From positions 372,001-436,000 of the forward strand of contig NZ_CP107783.1 of NCBI RefSeq assembly GCF_036345255.1: 64,000 bases of DNA, in the 5' to 3' direction. Below the pieces are notes generated by a model. That model ran no database searches, was not told the origin of the DNA, and saw only the letters and a list, made by a program, of their open reading frames with translations. Positions within the stretch are counted from its first letter, which is position 1; each line of letters opens with the position of its first letter. This stretch comes from Streptomyces sp. NBC_00569. Lineage in GTDB: Bacteria; Actinomycetota; Actinomycetes; Streptomycetales; Streptomycetaceae. The position numbers and the translations under genes are program-made. This document shows, one piece after another, positions 44,826 to 54,984 of the stretch.

Positions 44826-46324
44826 TCCGCGTCCCGGCCGAGTCGCAGGGCGTCCTCTCCGAGGCGTGGCGGGCATGCGTCGGCACGGGCCGCCTCGAAC
44901 TCGCCCTGCGCCGTGACTACCAGGACTCCCTCGCACTGCTCCAGAAGGAGATCGGTTTCCGGCACATCCGTGGGCACGGGCTGTTCAGCGACGGGATGGG
45001 CGTGTACCGGCCGTACGAGTGGCAGGGCGCCCGGCGCGTGCATCACTCGTTCACCTACGTCGATCAGGTCGTCGACGCCTGCCTCGCGCTCGGCATCCGC
45101 CCCTTCCTCGAACTCGGCTTCATGCCCGGCACGCTGGCGTCCGGCGGGCAGACCGTCTTCTGGTGGAAGGGAAATGTGACACCACCCTCCTCGCACCGGG
45201 AATGGGCGGACCTGGTGCGCGCGACACTGACCCACTTCGTGGACCGCTACGGCCTGGAGGAGGTGCGCGGCTGGCCCGTCGAGGTGTGGAACGAGCCGGA
45301 TCTGCCGGACTTCTGGGAGGGCGCCGACCAGGCGGCGTACCACCGTCTGTACGAGGTGACGGCGCACGCCGTGAAGGATGTCGACGCGTCGCTCCAGGTC
45401 GGCGGGCCCGCCGTGTCGCCCGGCGCGGACGACGGTTGGCTCGGGCGGTTCGCGGAGTTCGTGGAGCGGCGTGATCTGCCGGTCGACTTCGTGTCGCGCC
45501 ACGCGTACACCTCGGGGCCCGCGCAGCCGGTGCCGTTCGGGACGTACCAGACGCTGGCCCCGGCCGAGCGCCTACTGGAGCAGTTCGGGGCCCCGCGGCG
45601 CGAGCTGAAGGGCACATCGCTCGCCGAACTGCCGGTCCACATCACTGAGTTCAACTCCTCTTACCGCCCGGACAACCTGATCCACGACACGGCCTTCCAC
45701 GCCGCGTACCTGGCTCCGGTGCTGGCGGCCGGTGGAGATCTGGTGGACTCCTTCTCGTACTGGACGTTCAGCGACATGTTCGAGGAAGTGGGAGTTCCGA
45801 CGGCACTGTTCCACGGCGGTTTCGGGCTCCTGACGCACCGCCAGGTCAGGAAACCCACGTATCACCTGTACGCGTTCATGGCCCGCATGGGCCGTAATGT
45901 GCTGGTCCGCGGCGCCGACCATCTCGTCACCCGGCACCCCGACGGTCGGGTCACGGTTCTGGCGTGGGCCCCGCCCGGGTCGGACCGGCATACGCTGCGG
46001 CTGTCCGTTCCGGTCGGCGACGCCGAGCGCGGCGCGGTCTTCCTGCGTCGCTCCAGCGTCGACGAGGAGCGCGGCAACGCGTACACCGCGTGGCGCCGGA
46101 TGGGCAGCCCGCGCTCGCCCCGCCCCCAGCAGCTCGACGTCCTGCACGAGGCGGCGGAACCTGGACGAACCCATCTCCGGCTGCCCGTCGAGGCGTTCAG
46201 GGTGGAGGTCGACCTCACGCTGGAGCGGCACGAGGTGACGCTGGTCGAGCTGACCCCGGTGATCGAGGAGTCTCCCGACTGGTGGGACGAGGATCGGATT
46301 CTCGGGGGCGGGGGTGCCGGATGA
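44822..46324 (+). CDS. GH39 β-xylosidase
   Basis: 500 aa; ATG 44822 overlaps the binding-protein stop (ATGA). No signal peptide. GH39 landmarks are HIRGHGLFSDGMGVY near residue 48, PVEVWNEPDLPDFW with acid/base Glu158, and VHITEFNSSYRP with nucleophile Glu276. DSFSYWTFSDMFEE and a C-terminal β-sandwich (VTVLAWAP …) complete the family layout. It would cleave xylose from the non-reducing end of imported oligosaccharides. Confidence 0.92.
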   Translation: MIRVPAESQGVLSEAWRACVGTGRLELALRRDYQDSLALLQKEIGFRHIRGHGLFSDGMGVYRPYEWQGARRVHHSFTYVDQVVDACLALGIRPFLELGFMPGTLASGGQTVFWWKGNVTPPSSHREWADLVRATLTHFVDRYGLEEVRGWPVEVWNEPDLPDFWEGADQAAYHRLYEVTAHAVKDVDASLQVGGPAVSPGADDGWLGRFAEFVERRDLPVDFVSRHAYTSGPAQPVPFGTYQTLAPAERLLEQFGAPRRELKGTSLAELPVHITEFNSSYRPDNLIHDTAFHAAYLAPVLAAGGDLVDSFSYWTFSDMFEEVGVPTALFHGGFGLLTHRQVRKPTYHLYAFMARMGRNVLVRGADHLVTRHPDGRVTVLAWAPPGSDRHTLRLSVPVGDAERGAVFLRRSSVDEERGNAYTAWRRMGSPRSPRPQQLDVLHEAAEPGRTHLRLPVEAFRVEVDLTLERHEVTLVELTPVIEESPDWWDEDRILGGGGAG

Positions 46325-47040
46325 GCGCAGCACAGGCCGGCTCCCCCGGGGCGGCCGCCCTGCCGCGCGCCGCCCGCGTCTTCGGTGACGGACCCCTGTC
46401 GCGGGCCTGCGCCCTCATCCACACGCTGCTGACGGTCGAGGGCCTGCTGCTGCTCACGCTGGCCCCCAGCCTGCTCGGGCTGCTGTTCCTCGGCGCGGAC
46501 CCGGCGAACCTGCCGATCGCGGCGCTGTGCCTCGTGCCCCTCGGCCCGTCCCTGTCCGCCGCCCTGTACGCCTTGCACCACCGCAGCCGCGACCTGACGG
46601 AACTGCGTCCGGCCCGCGCCTATCTGCGCGGGCTGTGCCTCAACTCCGTTGCGGCGTTGCGGATATGGGTCCCGCTGCTCGCCTGGCTGACCGTCATCGC
46701 GTACGGCCTCACCCACTTCGCCGCGACCGGGCTGCCCGGCTGGTGGGCCGTACTGCTCGGAGTCATCGGTGTGGGCGCGCTGCTCTGGGGCGCGCACGCG
46801 CTGGTGCTGACGGCCCTGTTCACGTTCCGGGCCGTCGACACGGCGCGGCTCGCCGGTTACTTCCTGCTGCGGTACGGCCGCGCGACGCTCGGCGCGGCCA
46901 GTCTGCTCCTCGTCGCGACCGCGGCCACCTTGTGGTGGACCGAGGCGCTGCCCCTGCTGCTCGCTCCGGTGCTGCTCCTGTCGCTGCTGCGCACCAGCCG
47001 TCCGATCATCGCCGAGACCCAGGAGGACTTCACCGTATGA
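46321..47040 (+). CDS. DUF624 (YesL-like) membrane protein
   Basis: 239 aa; ATG 46321 overlaps the GH39 stop. Five to six hydrophobic segments. GPSLSAALYALHH and the late RTSRPIIAETQEDF tail resemble YesL proteins, which regularly accompany LplBC-type transporter genes in Bacillus and Streptomyces. Their role is unknown; an accessory or sensor function for the transporter is a guess. ATGA overlap to the next gene. Confidence 0.82.
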   Translation: MSAAQAGSPGAAALPRAARVFGDGPLSRACALIHTLLTVEGLLLLTLAPSLLGLLFLGADPANLPIAALCLVPLGPSLSAALYALHHRSRDLTELRPARAYLRGLCLNSVAALRIWVPLLAWLTVIAYGLTHFAATGLPGWWAVLLGVIGVGALLWGAHALVLTALFTFRAVDTARLAGYFLLRYGRATLGAASLLLVATAATLWWTEALPLLLAPVLLLSLLRTSRPIIAETQEDFTV

Positions 47041-49085
47041 ACGGCGTACCCGCCACCCCCACGATCCCTTACGGCGGTGACTACAACCCGGAGCAGTGGC
47101 CCGAGGAGGTCTGGGATGCGGACCACCGGCTGTTCGGCAAGGCCGGGATCGACACGCTGACGGTGGGCGTGTTCGCGTGGTCGCTGCTCCAGCCCTCCCC
47201 GGACACCTATGACTTCACGGCCCTCGACCGGATCGTGGACCGGGTGGCGGCCGAGGGGCGCCACATCGTCCTGGCCACCGGCACGGCCGCGCTGCCGCCC
47301 TGGCTCGCGAAGGCCCACCCGGAGGTGAACCGCACCGACTTCGAGGGCCGCCGCCACGGCTACGGGCAGCGGCACAACTTCTGCCCGAGCTCACCGGCGT
47401 ACCGACGCCTGTCCACGGCGCTGGCGGGACGGATCGCCCAGCGGTACGCGGACCATCCGGCGCTGCTCGCCTGGCACATCAACAACGAGTATGGCGGGGC
47501 CTGTTACTGCGATCTGTGCGCGGAGGCGTTCCGCGGCTGGCTGCGGGAGAAGTACGGCTCGCTGGGCGCCCTGAATGAGGCGTGGTGGACGACCTTCTGG
47601 TCGCACCGCTACACGGACTGGTCCGAGATCGAGCCGCCCAGCGCCCTCACCGAGCATTGGCGCGGCCCGGACCACACCGCGTTCCAGGGGATCACGCTCG
47701 ACTACCACCGGTTCACCACGGACGCGCTGCTCGGCTGCTTCGTCGCCGAGAAGGAGGCCGTACGCGCCCACAGTCCGCACACACCCGTGACCACCAACTT
47801 CATGGGGATGTACCGGCCGTTGGACTATCACCGTTGGGCCCCGCATCTCGACTTCGCGTCCTGGGACAGCTATCCCCCGCTGGACGCACCGCCCACCTGG
47901 CCGGCGCTCGCGCACGACCTGATGCGCGGGCTCAAGGACGGCGCCCCGTTCTGGCTGATGGAGCAGACGCCGTCCACCACGGCCTGCCGCGACGTCAATC
48001 CGCTGCGCAGGCCCGGCGAGTTGCGCCTCGCGAGCTGGCAGGCGGTGGCGCACGGCGCGGACGCGGTCCTGTACTTCCAGATGCGGGCTTCGCGCGGGGC
48101 GTGCGAGAAGTACCACGGGGCGGTCATCGGCCACGCGGGCCGCGACGACACCCGCGTGTTCGGGGAAGTCTCGGATCTGGGACGGGAGTTGGGCGAGGTG
48201 GGCGGGTTGACGCTCGGCGCCCGGACTCCCGCCCGGACCGCGTTGCTCTTCGACTGGGACAGCTGGTGGGCGCTGGAGATGTCGGACGGCCCGTCGCGGC
48301 TGGTGCGCTACCAGGATGTCGTGCACTCCTACTACCGGGCCGCGCGCACGGCGGGTGCGGACGTCGACGTCGTCCCGGTGACGGCGGACCTGTCGGCGTA
48401 CGACGTGGTCCTCGCGCCCCTGCTGCACCTGGTGAAGGGGGATCTGGCGACACGCCTCGAGGCAGTGGCCGAGCGGGGCGGCACCGTGCTGACGACCTTC
48501 CTGTCCGGGCGTGGCGACGAGCACGACCGCGCCTTCCTCACGGATGTACCGGGGCCGCTCGGGCCGCTGACGGGCGTTCGCGTCGACGAGTGGGACTCCC
48601 GGGCGGCGGAGGTGACGAACCCGGTCGACTTCGGCGACCTGCGCTCACCGGCCCGGCTGGTCTTCGAGCTCGTCGTGCCGCAGGGTGCCGAGCCCGTCGC
48701 CACGTACACCTCCGACTTCTATGCCGGAACGCCCGCGGTCACCCGCAACCGTTTCGGGGAGCGCGGCGGCGAAGGCTGGTACGTGGCAACGCAGCTCGAC
48801 GACGCGGGTACGGACCGGGTGGTGCGCCAGGTTCTCTCCCGGCACGGCCTCGTCGGTCCGTACGCAGAGGTGGCCGGCCTGGAGACGGCGACCCGTGTCG
48901 CAGTCGACGGGACGCGCCTGCTGTTCCTGCTCAACCACATGTCAGATGAGGTGGCGTTGACGGTCCAGGAGTCGACGACGGACGTCCTGACGGGCAAGGT
49001 GTACACGCCCGGCGAGCCCCTCACGCTCGACCCGCTGGGTGTGTGCGTACTGCGCCTCGAGGAAACCGCCGCCGGTCCCCACTAG
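47037..49085 (+). CDS. GH42 β-galactosidase / α-L-arabinopyranosidase
   Basis: 682 aa; ATG 47037 overlaps the DUF624 stop. IPYGGDYNPEQWPEEVW is the GH42 start. WHINNEYGG gives acid/base Glu151 and FWLMEQTPS the nucleophile Glu309. Cys106, Cys156, Cys158 and Cys161 reproduce the zinc cluster of many GH42 enzymes. A trimerisation (β-galactosidase) domain and a short β domain follow. In a xylan operon it may remove galactose or arabinopyranose side groups. Its TAG stop is shared, within CTAG, with the convergent GH67 gene. Confidence 0.92.
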   Translation: MNGVPATPTIPYGGDYNPEQWPEEVWDADHRLFGKAGIDTLTVGVFAWSLLQPSPDTYDFTALDRIVDRVAAEGRHIVLATGTAALPPWLAKAHPEVNRTDFEGRRHGYGQRHNFCPSSPAYRRLSTALAGRIAQRYADHPALLAWHINNEYGGACYCDLCAEAFRGWLREKYGSLGALNEAWWTTFWSHRYTDWSEIEPPSALTEHWRGPDHTAFQGITLDYHRFTTDALLGCFVAEKEAVRAHSPHTPVTTNFMGMYRPLDYHRWAPHLDFASWDSYPPLDAPPTWPALAHDLMRGLKDGAPFWLMEQTPSTTACRDVNPLRRPGELRLASWQAVAHGADAVLYFQMRASRGACEKYHGAVIGHAGRDDTRVFGEVSDLGRELGEVGGLTLGARTPARTALLFDWDSWWALEMSDGPSRLVRYQDVVHSYYRAARTAGADVDVVPVTADLSAYDVVLAPLLHLVKGDLATRLEAVAERGGTVLTTFLSGRGDEHDRAFLTDVPGPLGPLTGVRVDEWDSRAAEVTNPVDFGDLRSPARLVFELVVPQGAEPVATYTSDFYAGTPAVTRNRFGERGGEGWYVATQLDDAGTDRVVRQVLSRHGLVGPYAEVAGLETATRVAVDGTRLLFLLNHMSDEVALTVQESTTDVLTGKVYTPGEPLTLDPLGVCVLRLEETAAGPH

Positions 49086-51049
49086 TGGATGCGGCGCCCG
49101 CCCGCGTCCGGGATCCCGGACTTGCGCAGGAAGTAGCTGTTGACGTGGTCGCGCCACTCGCGGGCGCTGCGCAGCTGCTCCTCGTACAGCTCGGCCACCC
49201 GGGCGTGCCGCGCGGGCGCCACCAGATCGGCCAGCGACGCCCACACTCCCTGTGCCACCTCGACCTCTTCGACGCCCTCGAAGTGGGTGTCGTAGATGTG
49301 CTGGATCACGCTCTTGCCGCTGTGGAGTACATGCTCGTACGGCACGTGGTGGAAGAACAGCAGCAGCTCGTCGGGGCAGTCCTGCGGCGTCTCGTACGTC
49401 TGCGACCAGGGCTTGGCGTACTGCGCCGCGTACCCGGTGCCGGTGGCACGGCTGCGGTCGACGCCGATGCCGTCGCGGTCGGCGAAGTGGTAGGTGCCCC
49501 AGGGGCTGTACTCGTACCCGTCGACGCCGGGCCCGTAGTGGTGTCCGGGCTGCACCATGAAGCCGACGCCCAGCGGTGCGGTGTACTTCTCGTATGTCGA
49601 CCAGGAGGCGCGCAGTACCGCACGGAGGCCGGAGCGCAGTCGGTCGGGGTCAGCGGTGTGTTCCGGCGTGAACGTCACCTCCGTCCATTCATCGAGCAGT
49701 TCCTCCGGGTCTGCGTGCGGCTGCCAGGCCAGGCGGCCGAACGCGTACAGGTTGAACTGGGCGAGTGGGTGCCCGGTCCAATAGGGGTCGGCTCCGGCGT
49801 TCGAGACGGCCACCAGGCCGCCTCCGCCCGCGAGCCGGCCGACGGTGGCGCCGTCCTCGCCCTCGGGCCGGAAGCCGAGCACCTCGGACCACATCGGGGC
49901 GAGGGCGCACACGTGCCGCTGCTGCCCGGTGTACTCCTGGGTGGCTTGCAGCTCGACCGCGACCCGGGTGCGGGGCAGGGCGCCGATGACCGGCGAGACG
50001 GGTTCGCGGACCTGGAAGTCCATCGGTCCGTGCTTGACCTGGAGCACCGCGTTGTCCCTGAACTGCCCGTCGAGCGGGGCGAAGTGGACGTACGCGGCGC
50101 ACGCCCGGTCCGTGGTCCGGTCGCGCCAGTCCTGGTTGTGGTTGTAGACGAAGGCCCGCCAGTGGACGGTGCCGCCGTGCGGGGCGAGGGCGTCGGCGAT
50201 CAGGTTCGCGCCGTCGGCGTGGGTGCGGCCGTAGGCGAACGGCCCCGGCTGTCCTTCGGAGTCGGCTTTGACGACGAAGCCACCGAAGTCGGGGATGCGC
50301 GCGTACACACGGTCGGCGGCCGACCGCCACCAGTCCCGTACACCGTCATCGAGCGGGTCGGCGGTGTCGAGCCCGCCCAGGGCGACGGGTGCGGCGAAGC
50401 TGACGGAGAGGTGGGTGCGGATGCCGTACTTCCGCAACTCTCCTGCGATGTCGGCCACTTCACCGATGCGCTCGCTGAGGAGTCGCGCCTCGGTCTCATG
50501 GACGTTGACGTTGTTGACGCAGACGGCGTTGATCCCGCAGGCCGCGAGGAGCCGTGCGTACGCGCGGACCCGGTCGAGGTCCCCGCGCGCCCGTCCGTCC
50601 TCCCAGAACAGCGAGCCACCCGCGTAGCCGCGTTCGACCTGGCCCATCACGGGATGCACGTCGACGTTGTCCCAGTGGTTGAGCATGCGCCGGGAGAGGG
50701 CGGGCCGGTGGGTCTGCTCGGGGGCGTCGGCGAATGCGGCGGCGCCGAGGCGCACGACATGGAAGAAGCCGTACAGGAGGCCGGCCGGGGCGACGGCAGT
50801 GACGGTGGTGTGCCCGCCGGACCGCGCCAGAGTGAAACCCTCGGGGCCGGTGTCGGCAGCTCTGTCGAGTCGGAACACGACGTGTCCGTCGCTCTGCGGT
50901 GGCCCGAACCTGCCGTGTGCGTAGGCGACTTCGGCTCGCAGTGTGTCGACGAGCGGGCCGTCGCCTTCGATCAGGACGCGGTGTGATCCGACGCCGCGCA
51001 GCGCGTCATCGGGCAGCCAGGCGGGGTCGATTCCGCTCAGGCCGCTCAT
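49082..51049 (-). CDS. GH67 α-glucuronidase
   Basis: 655 aa; ATG 51049 overlaps the GH2 stop (ATGA). Family features run the length: LNHWDNVDVHPVMGQVERGYAGGSLFW, VKADSEGQPGPFAYGRTHADGAN with the catalytic acid Glu, VHFAPLDGQFRDNAVLQVKHGPMDFQVREPV, and WSTYEKYTAPLGVGFMV. No signal peptide. It releases (4-O-methyl-)glucuronic acid from the non-reducing terminal xylose of small aldouronic acids, a committed step of glucuronoxylan use inside the cell. Confidence 0.95.
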   Translation of the reverse strand: MSGLSGIDPAWLPDDALRGVGSHRVLIEGDGPLVDTLRAEVAYAHGRFGPPQSDGHVVFRLDRAADTGPEGFTLARSGGHTTVTAVAPAGLLYGFFHVVRLGAAAFADAPEQTHRPALSRRMLNHWDNVDVHPVMGQVERGYAGGSLFWEDGRARGDLDRVRAYARLLAACGINAVCVNNVNVHETEARLLSERIGEVADIAGELRKYGIRTHLSVSFAAPVALGGLDTADPLDDGVRDWWRSAADRVYARIPDFGGFVVKADSEGQPGPFAYGRTHADGANLIADALAPHGGTVHWRAFVYNHNQDWRDRTTDRACAAYVHFAPLDGQFRDNAVLQVKHGPMDFQVREPVSPVIGALPRTRVAVELQATQEYTGQQRHVCALAPMWSEVLGFRPEGEDGATVGRLAGGGGLVAVSNAGADPYWTGHPLAQFNLYAFGRLAWQPHADPEELLDEWTEVTFTPEHTADPDRLRSGLRAVLRASWSTYEKYTAPLGVGFMVQPGHHYGPGVDGYEYSPWGTYHFADRDGIGVDRSRATGTGYAAQYAKPWSQTYETPQDCPDELLLFFHHVPYEHVLHSGKSVIQHIYDTHFEGVEEVEVAQGVWASLADLVAPARHARVAELYEEQLRSAREWRDHVNSYFLRKSGIPDAGGRRIH

Positions 51050-54000
51050 GTAGCGGCCACATCGAGCGCGACGATCCCGAACGCGCCGGCGGGTTCGCCG
51101 GGCCCGCGGCTGGTCAGGTCCAGGCGGAGGCGGCTGCCATGGACAGCGTCGAAGGTGATGACGGTCGGCTCACCGGACGCCGCTGACCAGTCGATGTCGG
51201 CGTCGTGTACGGGGACATAGCGCTTGCCGTCCCAGACCGACACGTCGACCGAGGCGGGCAGGGAGTGTTTCGCGTCGGTCGTGAAGGACACCTCGACCCG
51301 CCCGATCTCGCGCTCTTGCGCCCATGCCACCGACACCCAGTCGGCGAGCCGGGCTCCGTCGAAGGCGGGCAGCAGTGCGGTCGCCGACTTCGCGAAGGCG
51401 TTGGACCACTGGGTCGCGGGGTTCCCGTCGACCATCGCCGCGGGCAGAGTGCTCGCCGCGCCGGAGTAGCTCGCGTCCGCGAGCGGGTAGGTGGGTGTTC
51501 CGGGTCCCGGGTCGGGTGTGAAGGGTTCGGCCGGTGTGACAGGCCCGCCTGCCGGTCCCGCCACCCGCACGGAGACCTTTCCGGTGCGCAGCCCGTCGGC
51601 GGTGGCCGTGACGGTCAGGGAGCCCGGCTCTGTGCCCGCCCGCACCATGGCGAGTGCGAGGCCGTGGAAGGCGGTGCGCGTACTGGCCTGGTACCGCTCG
51701 GCGCTCTCCTGCCTGCCATTGTCCAGACCGGCCAGCCGACCGCCCTTGACGGTGAATTCGAGGAGGTGCTCGGCGTCGGGGACGACCACGCCGCGCGCGT
51801 CGACCACCTCGGCCGTGACGAAGACCAGCGAGCGCCCGTCGGCTGCGACGGACCTGCGGTCGGCGGTCAGGCGCACGCCGTGCGGCGTCCCGGCGGTGCG
51901 CAGCACGTCCGTCGCCACGACCTTCCCGCCCGCGCGGGCCACGGCCTTCAGCTCGCCTGCCGCGTACGGAACCTTCCACGACAGATGCAGCTTGCCGGCG
52001 CTGCCGTTCGGCGACGTGTAGCTGCCGGGGTAGGGACCGGAAGCGACCGTCTTGTCGTCATGCGTCGCCTCCGTGGTCTCCAGGTAGGCGCGGCCGTCGT
52101 CGGTCTTCTTGGCGTCGAAGGAACGCATGCCAAGGGACCGGCCGTTGAGGGTGAGTTCGACCTCGGCGACGTTCGCGTACGCCCACACCTCCACCTCCTG
52201 GCCGGGCTTGTGCGTCGTCCAGTCCATGGGCAGCAGGTGCACCATCGGCTCATCGGTCCACTGGCTGCGGAAGAGGTGGTACATGTCCTTGGGGAACCCG
52301 GCCGTGTCGACGGCGCCGAAGAACGACGCCTTCACCGGGAACACGTCGTACGGGGTCGGTTCGCCGATGTAGTCGATGCCGGACCACAGGAACTCGCCCG
52401 CGAAGAAGCGCCGGTCGCGGTCCTTCTTCAGGCCGTACTCGCCGCTCATCGTCCAGGAGGCGAGGTTGTTGTCGTACGAGGAGGTGGCGCGCCGGCCCGG
52501 GGTGTGGTTCTCCCCGGTGTTGAGGTGCTCGGGCTCCTGGTACGCGCCACGGGTGGACGTCTCCGACGAGGACTCGGACTCGAAGAGGAACAGGTGCGGG
52601 TAGCGGGCGTGCAGGGCGTCGACGGACGCGGCGGTGTTGTAGTTGAGGCCGAGGCCGTCCAGCTCGGCCAGGATCAGGTCCGCGGGTGAGCCGGCGGCCG
52701 GCAGGGAGCGGTACTTGTCGGAGCCGATGACGACGGGCCGGGTCGTGTCGAGGGCCTTGATGTCGGCGACGAGCCGCCGCGCCATCTCCACTCCTTCCGC
52801 GCGGGTCGAGTCGGGTATCTCGTTGCCGATCGACCACATCAGGACGGCGGGCGAGTTGCGGGCGGCGCGTACCATTTCGGCGATGTCGGCGTCGCTGTGG
52901 GCGTCGAAGAACCGGCCGTAGTCGTAGCGGTTCTTTCCGGTGCGCCAGCAGTCGAAGGCCTCCACGAGCATCACGATGCCGAGGTCCTCGCAGGCCTCGA
53001 TCACCTCGGGGGCGGGCGGGTTGTGGGACGTGCGCAGCGCGTTCACACCCATGGATTTCATGATCGTCAGCTGGCGGCGCACGGCGTCGGGCTGGACGGC
53101 GGCGCCGAGCGCGCCGAGGTCGTGGTGGAGGTCCACGCCCTTGAGCTTGGCGTGGGTGCCGTTGAGCGAGAAGCCGTGGTCCGGGTCGAAGGTCGCGTGC
53201 CGCACGCCGAACCGGGTGCGGTAGGTGTCGACGGTGCGGCCGTCCACACGCAGGTCGGTGACGAGGGTGTAGCGGTGTTCCGGGGTGTCGATGGACCACA
53301 ACTGCGGTTCATGGAGGGTCATTTGACCCTGCGCCGTGGCGGGGTCGGACCCGACGTCCTTCAGTACGGATTCGGTACGGGCGACGCGGCGGCCCTTGGC
53401 GTCGCGGACGGTGGAGACGACGGTCACGGCCGACGCGGTCGCGCCGGAGTCGTTGACGACATTCGTGCGCACGTCGACCGTCGCGTAACCCTTGTCGAGG
53501 GTGGCGGCGAGGTCGGGCGTCGTCACGAAGGTGCCCCAGCGCTGGACGTGCACCGGTTCGGTGATCACGAGGCGGGCGTGGCGGTAGATGCCGCTGCCCG
53601 AGTACCAGCGGCTGCTGGGCAGCCGGTTTCGGACCTCGACCGCGAGGACGTTGGCGGTGGCGCCGTCGGCGTGCAGCAGGTCGGTGATGTCGTAGGCGAA
53701 TCCGGTGTAGCCGTAGGGGTGGTTGCCGACGAGTTCGCCGTTGACGTAGACATTCGCGTCCATGTAGACACCGTCGAACTCGACGGAGATCCGCTTGCCT
53801 GCACAGGCGGCGGGGACGGTGAACTTCTTGCGGTACCAGCCGAGTCCGCCGGGCAGAAAGCCGGTGCCGCTGGTCGTGTTGTGTTCCGTCGTGGGGGTCT
53901 GCTCGATGCTCCAGTCGTGCGGGACGGCGACCATCCGCCAGTCCGCGTCGTCGAACCCGGGCTGCTCGGCGTCCGCGTAGGCTCCCGTCGGATCGGTGAT

Positions 54001-54171
54001 GCCGTCGGGGCTGACGAGCGCGAACCGCCAGCCTTCGTCGAGGCCGATGGTGCGGCGGCCGACCGGTCCGGTGCGGTCGGCGGCGGCCGCGCCGGGTGCG
54101 GGCAGCGCGAACGTCCCGGCCATGGAGCCGGCCGCACTCGCGGCCAGCACGGTTCTGCGGGTGACATGCAT
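51046..54171 (-). CDS. Secreted GH2 β-galactosidase-like enzyme with C-terminal CBM-like domain
   Basis: 1041 aa from ATG 54171. Twin-arginine signal HVTRRTVLAASAAGSMAGTFAL. GH2 sandwich domain (WYRKKFTVP, YGYTGFAYDIT), Ig-like domain, then the barrel with MKSMGVNALRTSHNPP, WSIGNEI (acid/base Glu451) and LFLFESESSSE (nucleophile region near 535). DUF4982 and Ig-like domains follow, and the last 130 residues (DASYSGAASTLPAAMVDGNPATQW) resemble a discoidin/CBM. Exported β-galactosidase, or possibly β-glucuronidase. ATGA-coupled to GH67. Confidence 0.9.
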   Translation of the reverse strand: MHVTRRTVLAASAAGSMAGTFALPAPGAAAADRTGPVGRRTIGLDEGWRFALVSPDGITDPTGAYADAEQPGFDDADWRMVAVPHDWSIEQTPTTEHNTTSGTGFLPGGLGWYRKKFTVPAACAGKRISVEFDGVYMDANVYVNGELVGNHPYGYTGFAYDITDLLHADGATANVLAVEVRNRLPSSRWYSGSGIYRHARLVITEPVHVQRWGTFVTTPDLAATLDKGYATVDVRTNVVNDSGATASAVTVVSTVRDAKGRRVARTESVLKDVGSDPATAQGQMTLHEPQLWSIDTPEHRYTLVTDLRVDGRTVDTYRTRFGVRHATFDPDHGFSLNGTHAKLKGVDLHHDLGALGAAVQPDAVRRQLTIMKSMGVNALRTSHNPPAPEVIEACEDLGIVMLVEAFDCWRTGKNRYDYGRFFDAHSDADIAEMVRAARNSPAVLMWSIGNEIPDSTRAEGVEMARRLVADIKALDTTRPVVIGSDKYRSLPAAGSPADLILAELDGLGLNYNTAASVDALHARYPHLFLFESESSSETSTRGAYQEPEHLNTGENHTPGRRATSSYDNNLASWTMSGEYGLKKDRDRRFFAGEFLWSGIDYIGEPTPYDVFPVKASFFGAVDTAGFPKDMYHLFRSQWTDEPMVHLLPMDWTTHKPGQEVEVWAYANVAEVELTLNGRSLGMRSFDAKKTDDGRAYLETTEATHDDKTVASGPYPGSYTSPNGSAGKLHLSWKVPYAAGELKAVARAGGKVVATDVLRTAGTPHGVRLTADRRSVAADGRSLVFVTAEVVDARGVVVPDAEHLLEFTVKGGRLAGLDNGRQESAERYQASTRTAFHGLALAMVRAGTEPGSLTVTATADGLRTGKVSVRVAGPAGGPVTPAEPFTPDPGPGTPTYPLADASYSGAASTLPAAMVDGNPATQWSNAFAKSATALLPAFDGARLADWVSVAWAQEREIGRVEVSFTTDAKHSLPASVDVSVWDGKRYVPVHDADIDWSAASGEPTVITFDAVHGSRLRLDLTSRGPGEPAGAFGIVALDVAAT

Positions 54172-54249
54172 GAACGAGTCCCCTCGAAGCCAACACTACT
54201 CACCAGAAAGCAACTTGAGCGGACTGATTCTTTCGGCTTCGGGCCCTGA

Positions 54250-54984
54250 TTAGTCAAGGGCCTTACCAAATATGGTGCCGAGGAACTTGTTGCCTGTGAG
54301 GTTTCCCGCCACGGCGCGGGCGAGGAGCGCGTGCCCCTCGTCGCCCGGGTGGACGCCGTCGACCAGGTGCGACGGGGTGAGCAGGCCGGCACCGGGCAGC
54401 AGCGCAAGCCGGTCGTCGCCGCCGCGGAGGGTGTCGCGCGTGGCCCGTTCGACGGCGTCACGCAGCTGGGCGAGGGTGGCGCCGAGCGCATTGGGAGTCG
54501 CTTCGCCGTCCGGACGGCGGACCGGCGAGACGACGAGCAGGGGCGTCTGCGGATGCCCGGTGCGGACGGCGGCAAGGAAGGCCAGGGTCGTCTCGTACAG
54601 CAGGCCCGCCGTGTGCGGTGTGCGCGACCAGCAGTTCGTCCCGAACACGATGGTGATGATGTCAGCTTCCAAGGAGGCGAGCTGCTGCGCGGAGGCGAGT
54701 TCGCCACGGGCCGCGCCCGCGTAGCCCAGGTTCACGTCCTCGACATCGAGCGCCCGCCCGGCCACCGCCGGCCAGGCGAGGTGCGGCCGGGACGCGGCCC
54801 AGCCCTCGACGACGGAGTCGCCGTGGACGAGCCAGCGGGGCGCGGCGGCCACGGGTTCCAGCGTGCCGCCGACCAGTCCCTTGCAGGGCCTGCTCAACCG
54901 GCGGGAACGATCACACGACGGGTGCCCTGACGGTGGCCTCTCAAACTCCGGGGACGGCCCCTGAGAGGAAGTACAGGAGCCCAT
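54250..54984 (-). pseudogene. SGNH/GDSL esterase, 5′-truncated
   Basis: The catalytic domain from about 54850 to 54250 is intact: WLVHGDSVVEGWAAS (block I Ser), NLGYAGAARGE (Gly), FGTNCW (Asn) and DGVHPGDEGH (Asp–His). Relatives carry an additional N-terminal β-sandwich of roughly 130–150 aa ending LEPV.AAPRW. Here, upstream of EPVAAAPRW, the frame is unrelated Arg/Pro-rich text, so the first half is missing and the start at 54984 is doubtful. Family members deacetylate xylan, which fits the 78-bp spacing to GH2. Confidence 0.6.
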
